This document shows positions 63,026 to 64,000 of a stretch of 64,000 bases of DNA, piece after piece (positions within the stretch are counted from its first letter, which is position 1; every line of letters begins with the position of its first letter). The notes under the pieces were generated by a model. That model did no database searches and was not told where the DNA came from. It saw only the letters and a program-made list of their open reading frames with translations. The stretch covers positions 62,001 through 126,000 of the forward strand of contig JAJYJS010000004.1 in the NCBI GenBank assembly GCA_021789215.1. The letters run 5' to 3'. The stretch comes from Nitrospirota bacterium (GTDB taxonomy: Bacteria > Nitrospirota > Thermodesulfovibrionia > Thermodesulfovibrionales > JdFR-88). Both the position numbers and the translations under genes were made by a program.

Positions 63026-63208
63026 TGTACAGCTATAACTTCTTGAAAAAAAAGACAGAAAATTAAGACGATCCGCGAAGGCGGTTTTTGCTTCCCGCGA
63101 ATCTTTCGTTGTCAAAGAGCTTAAAAACCTAAGTACGTGTTTTTCAATAAATTTCCGTCTGCTGCGAACCTTCAGGCAAAATCATGTGCGCTGCAGGTTC
63201 GCACCGGC
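63026..63208 (-). promoter_or_regulatory. CRISPR leader region
   Basis: AT-rich region between cas2 stop and first (leader-proximal) repeat; contains IR TGCGAACCT/AGGTTCGCA. Confidence 0.7.
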
Positions 63209-63499
63209 CTAAATAAGCAATGGTCCTTCCTGGTCCAAAGGCTCTTTAGCGCCAACGTGCTCTACCCGGTTTTTCCAGTTGGCGCCTAAATAATAAAATC
63301 TCAGACTGTCTTTTTTGGGGTCTATTTCCTTAATCAACCGGTTTTTCAGCACGGTCCACTGTGCCGGGTCCACAATACATTCAAACACGGAATACTGAAC
63401 CCTCTGGCCGTAATCCTGGCAGGCCCTGGCCACCCGGCGCAGGCGGCGCTGGCCCTTCCCCTCGTCTTCGGCAACATCATAGCTTACAAGCACAAACAT
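63209..63499 (-). CDS. cas2: CRISPR-associated endonuclease Cas2
   Basis: 96 aa; MFVLVSYDVAEDEGKGQRRLRRVARACQDYGQRVQYSVFECIVDPAQW. Confidence 0.95.
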   Translation of the reverse strand: MFVLVSYDVAEDEGKGQRRLRRVARACQDYGQRVQYSVFECIVDPAQWTVLKNRLIKEIDPKKDSLRFYYLGANWKNRVEHVGAKEPLDQEGPLLI

Positions 63500-63508
63500 G
63501 TTTTATCC

Positions 63509-64000
63509 TCATCTCCAGATAAAAGGCGGATAACCATCAAGGTCTCCACGCAGATACCGGGCCATCAACATGGCTTGTATATGAGGCAACAGGCCAATCG
63601 TGACCTTCTCATTGGTAAACGGGTGCAATATCTCTTCCTGCTTGCGTTTCTGATAAGCGATGAGGACAGCCTTTCTAGTATCGCCATCCATCCATACGGC
63701 CCCGGACTCTTTCTTCTGGAAACATTTGTCCTGCACCTGGCAAAGATTTATCAAAGAGAGAGTCAGCCGGTCGGCTAAAAACGGACGGAATTCCTCCATC
63801 ATGTCAAGTGCCAGGCCATATCGCCCCGGACGGTCCCTGTGCAGAAAGCCAACGGCTGGGTCCAGCCCTACCGTTTCCAGGGCGGACCGGACATCGTGCA
63901 TCAAAATGGTGTAAAGAAACGAAAGAAGGCAGTTTACATTATCCAGAGGGGGTCTGCGGTTGCGCTCACAGAAAACAAAATCGTCTTTCTGCGCTGTGAT
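63509..64000 (-). CDS. cas1: CRISPR-associated endonuclease Cas1 (partial, runs off right edge)
   Basis: Reverse-strand reading [63 protein letters not shown]. Confidence 0.95.
   Translation of the reverse strand: MTAQKDDFVFCERNRRPPLDNVNCLLSFLYTILMHDVRSALETVGLDPAVGFLHRDRPGRYGLALDMMEEFRPFLADRLTLSLINLCQVQDKCFQKKESGAVWMDGDTRKAVLIAYQKRKQEEILHPFTNEKVTIGLLPHIQAMLMARYLRGDLDGYPPFIWR

Overview
This 64 kb window looks like a Nitrospirota/Desulfobacterota-type chromosome; that taxonomic call is inferred from gene content only. Most of 1-57 kb is densely packed housekeeping and energy-metabolism genes: rtcB/archease, smpB-ssrA, argH, tldD-like, queD, hpt, an addAB-like pair, pyrE, rfaE1, cydAB, multihaem cytochromes, fumarase, hemL, fhs, a selenocysteine formate dehydrogenase with NuoE/F-like partners, a nifS-like gene, an M16 peptidase, pnp-rpsO. 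Two accessory insertions sit at tRNA genes. (i) A ~2 kb toxin-antitoxin islet lies between a broken 5' half of tRNA-Leu(UAA) (31594-31633) and an intact tRNA-Leu(UAA) (33624-33709). (ii) An integrase island enters tRNA-Arg(ACG) at ~57.7 kb; the integrase C-terminus is encoded by the tRNA itself. It is followed by an iteron/inverted-repeat region, hicB plus an apparently frameshifted hicA, and a large type I-C-like CRISPR array (39 full 32-bp repeats counted) with cas2 and partial cas1; the other cas genes would lie past the right edge. Other items to check: a fluoride-riboswitch-like leader in front of a uspA gene; a two-helix/lipobox cassette inserted inside a C-terminal Fn3-like domain of an SBBP beta-propeller protein; a UGA/Sec codon with a SECIS-like hairpin in fdhA; a 52-aa Ala/Pro lipoprotein absent from the ORF track; and a possible SD-sequestering leader on an nfu gene. 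No database searches were run. Family names come from recognising motifs in the translations.
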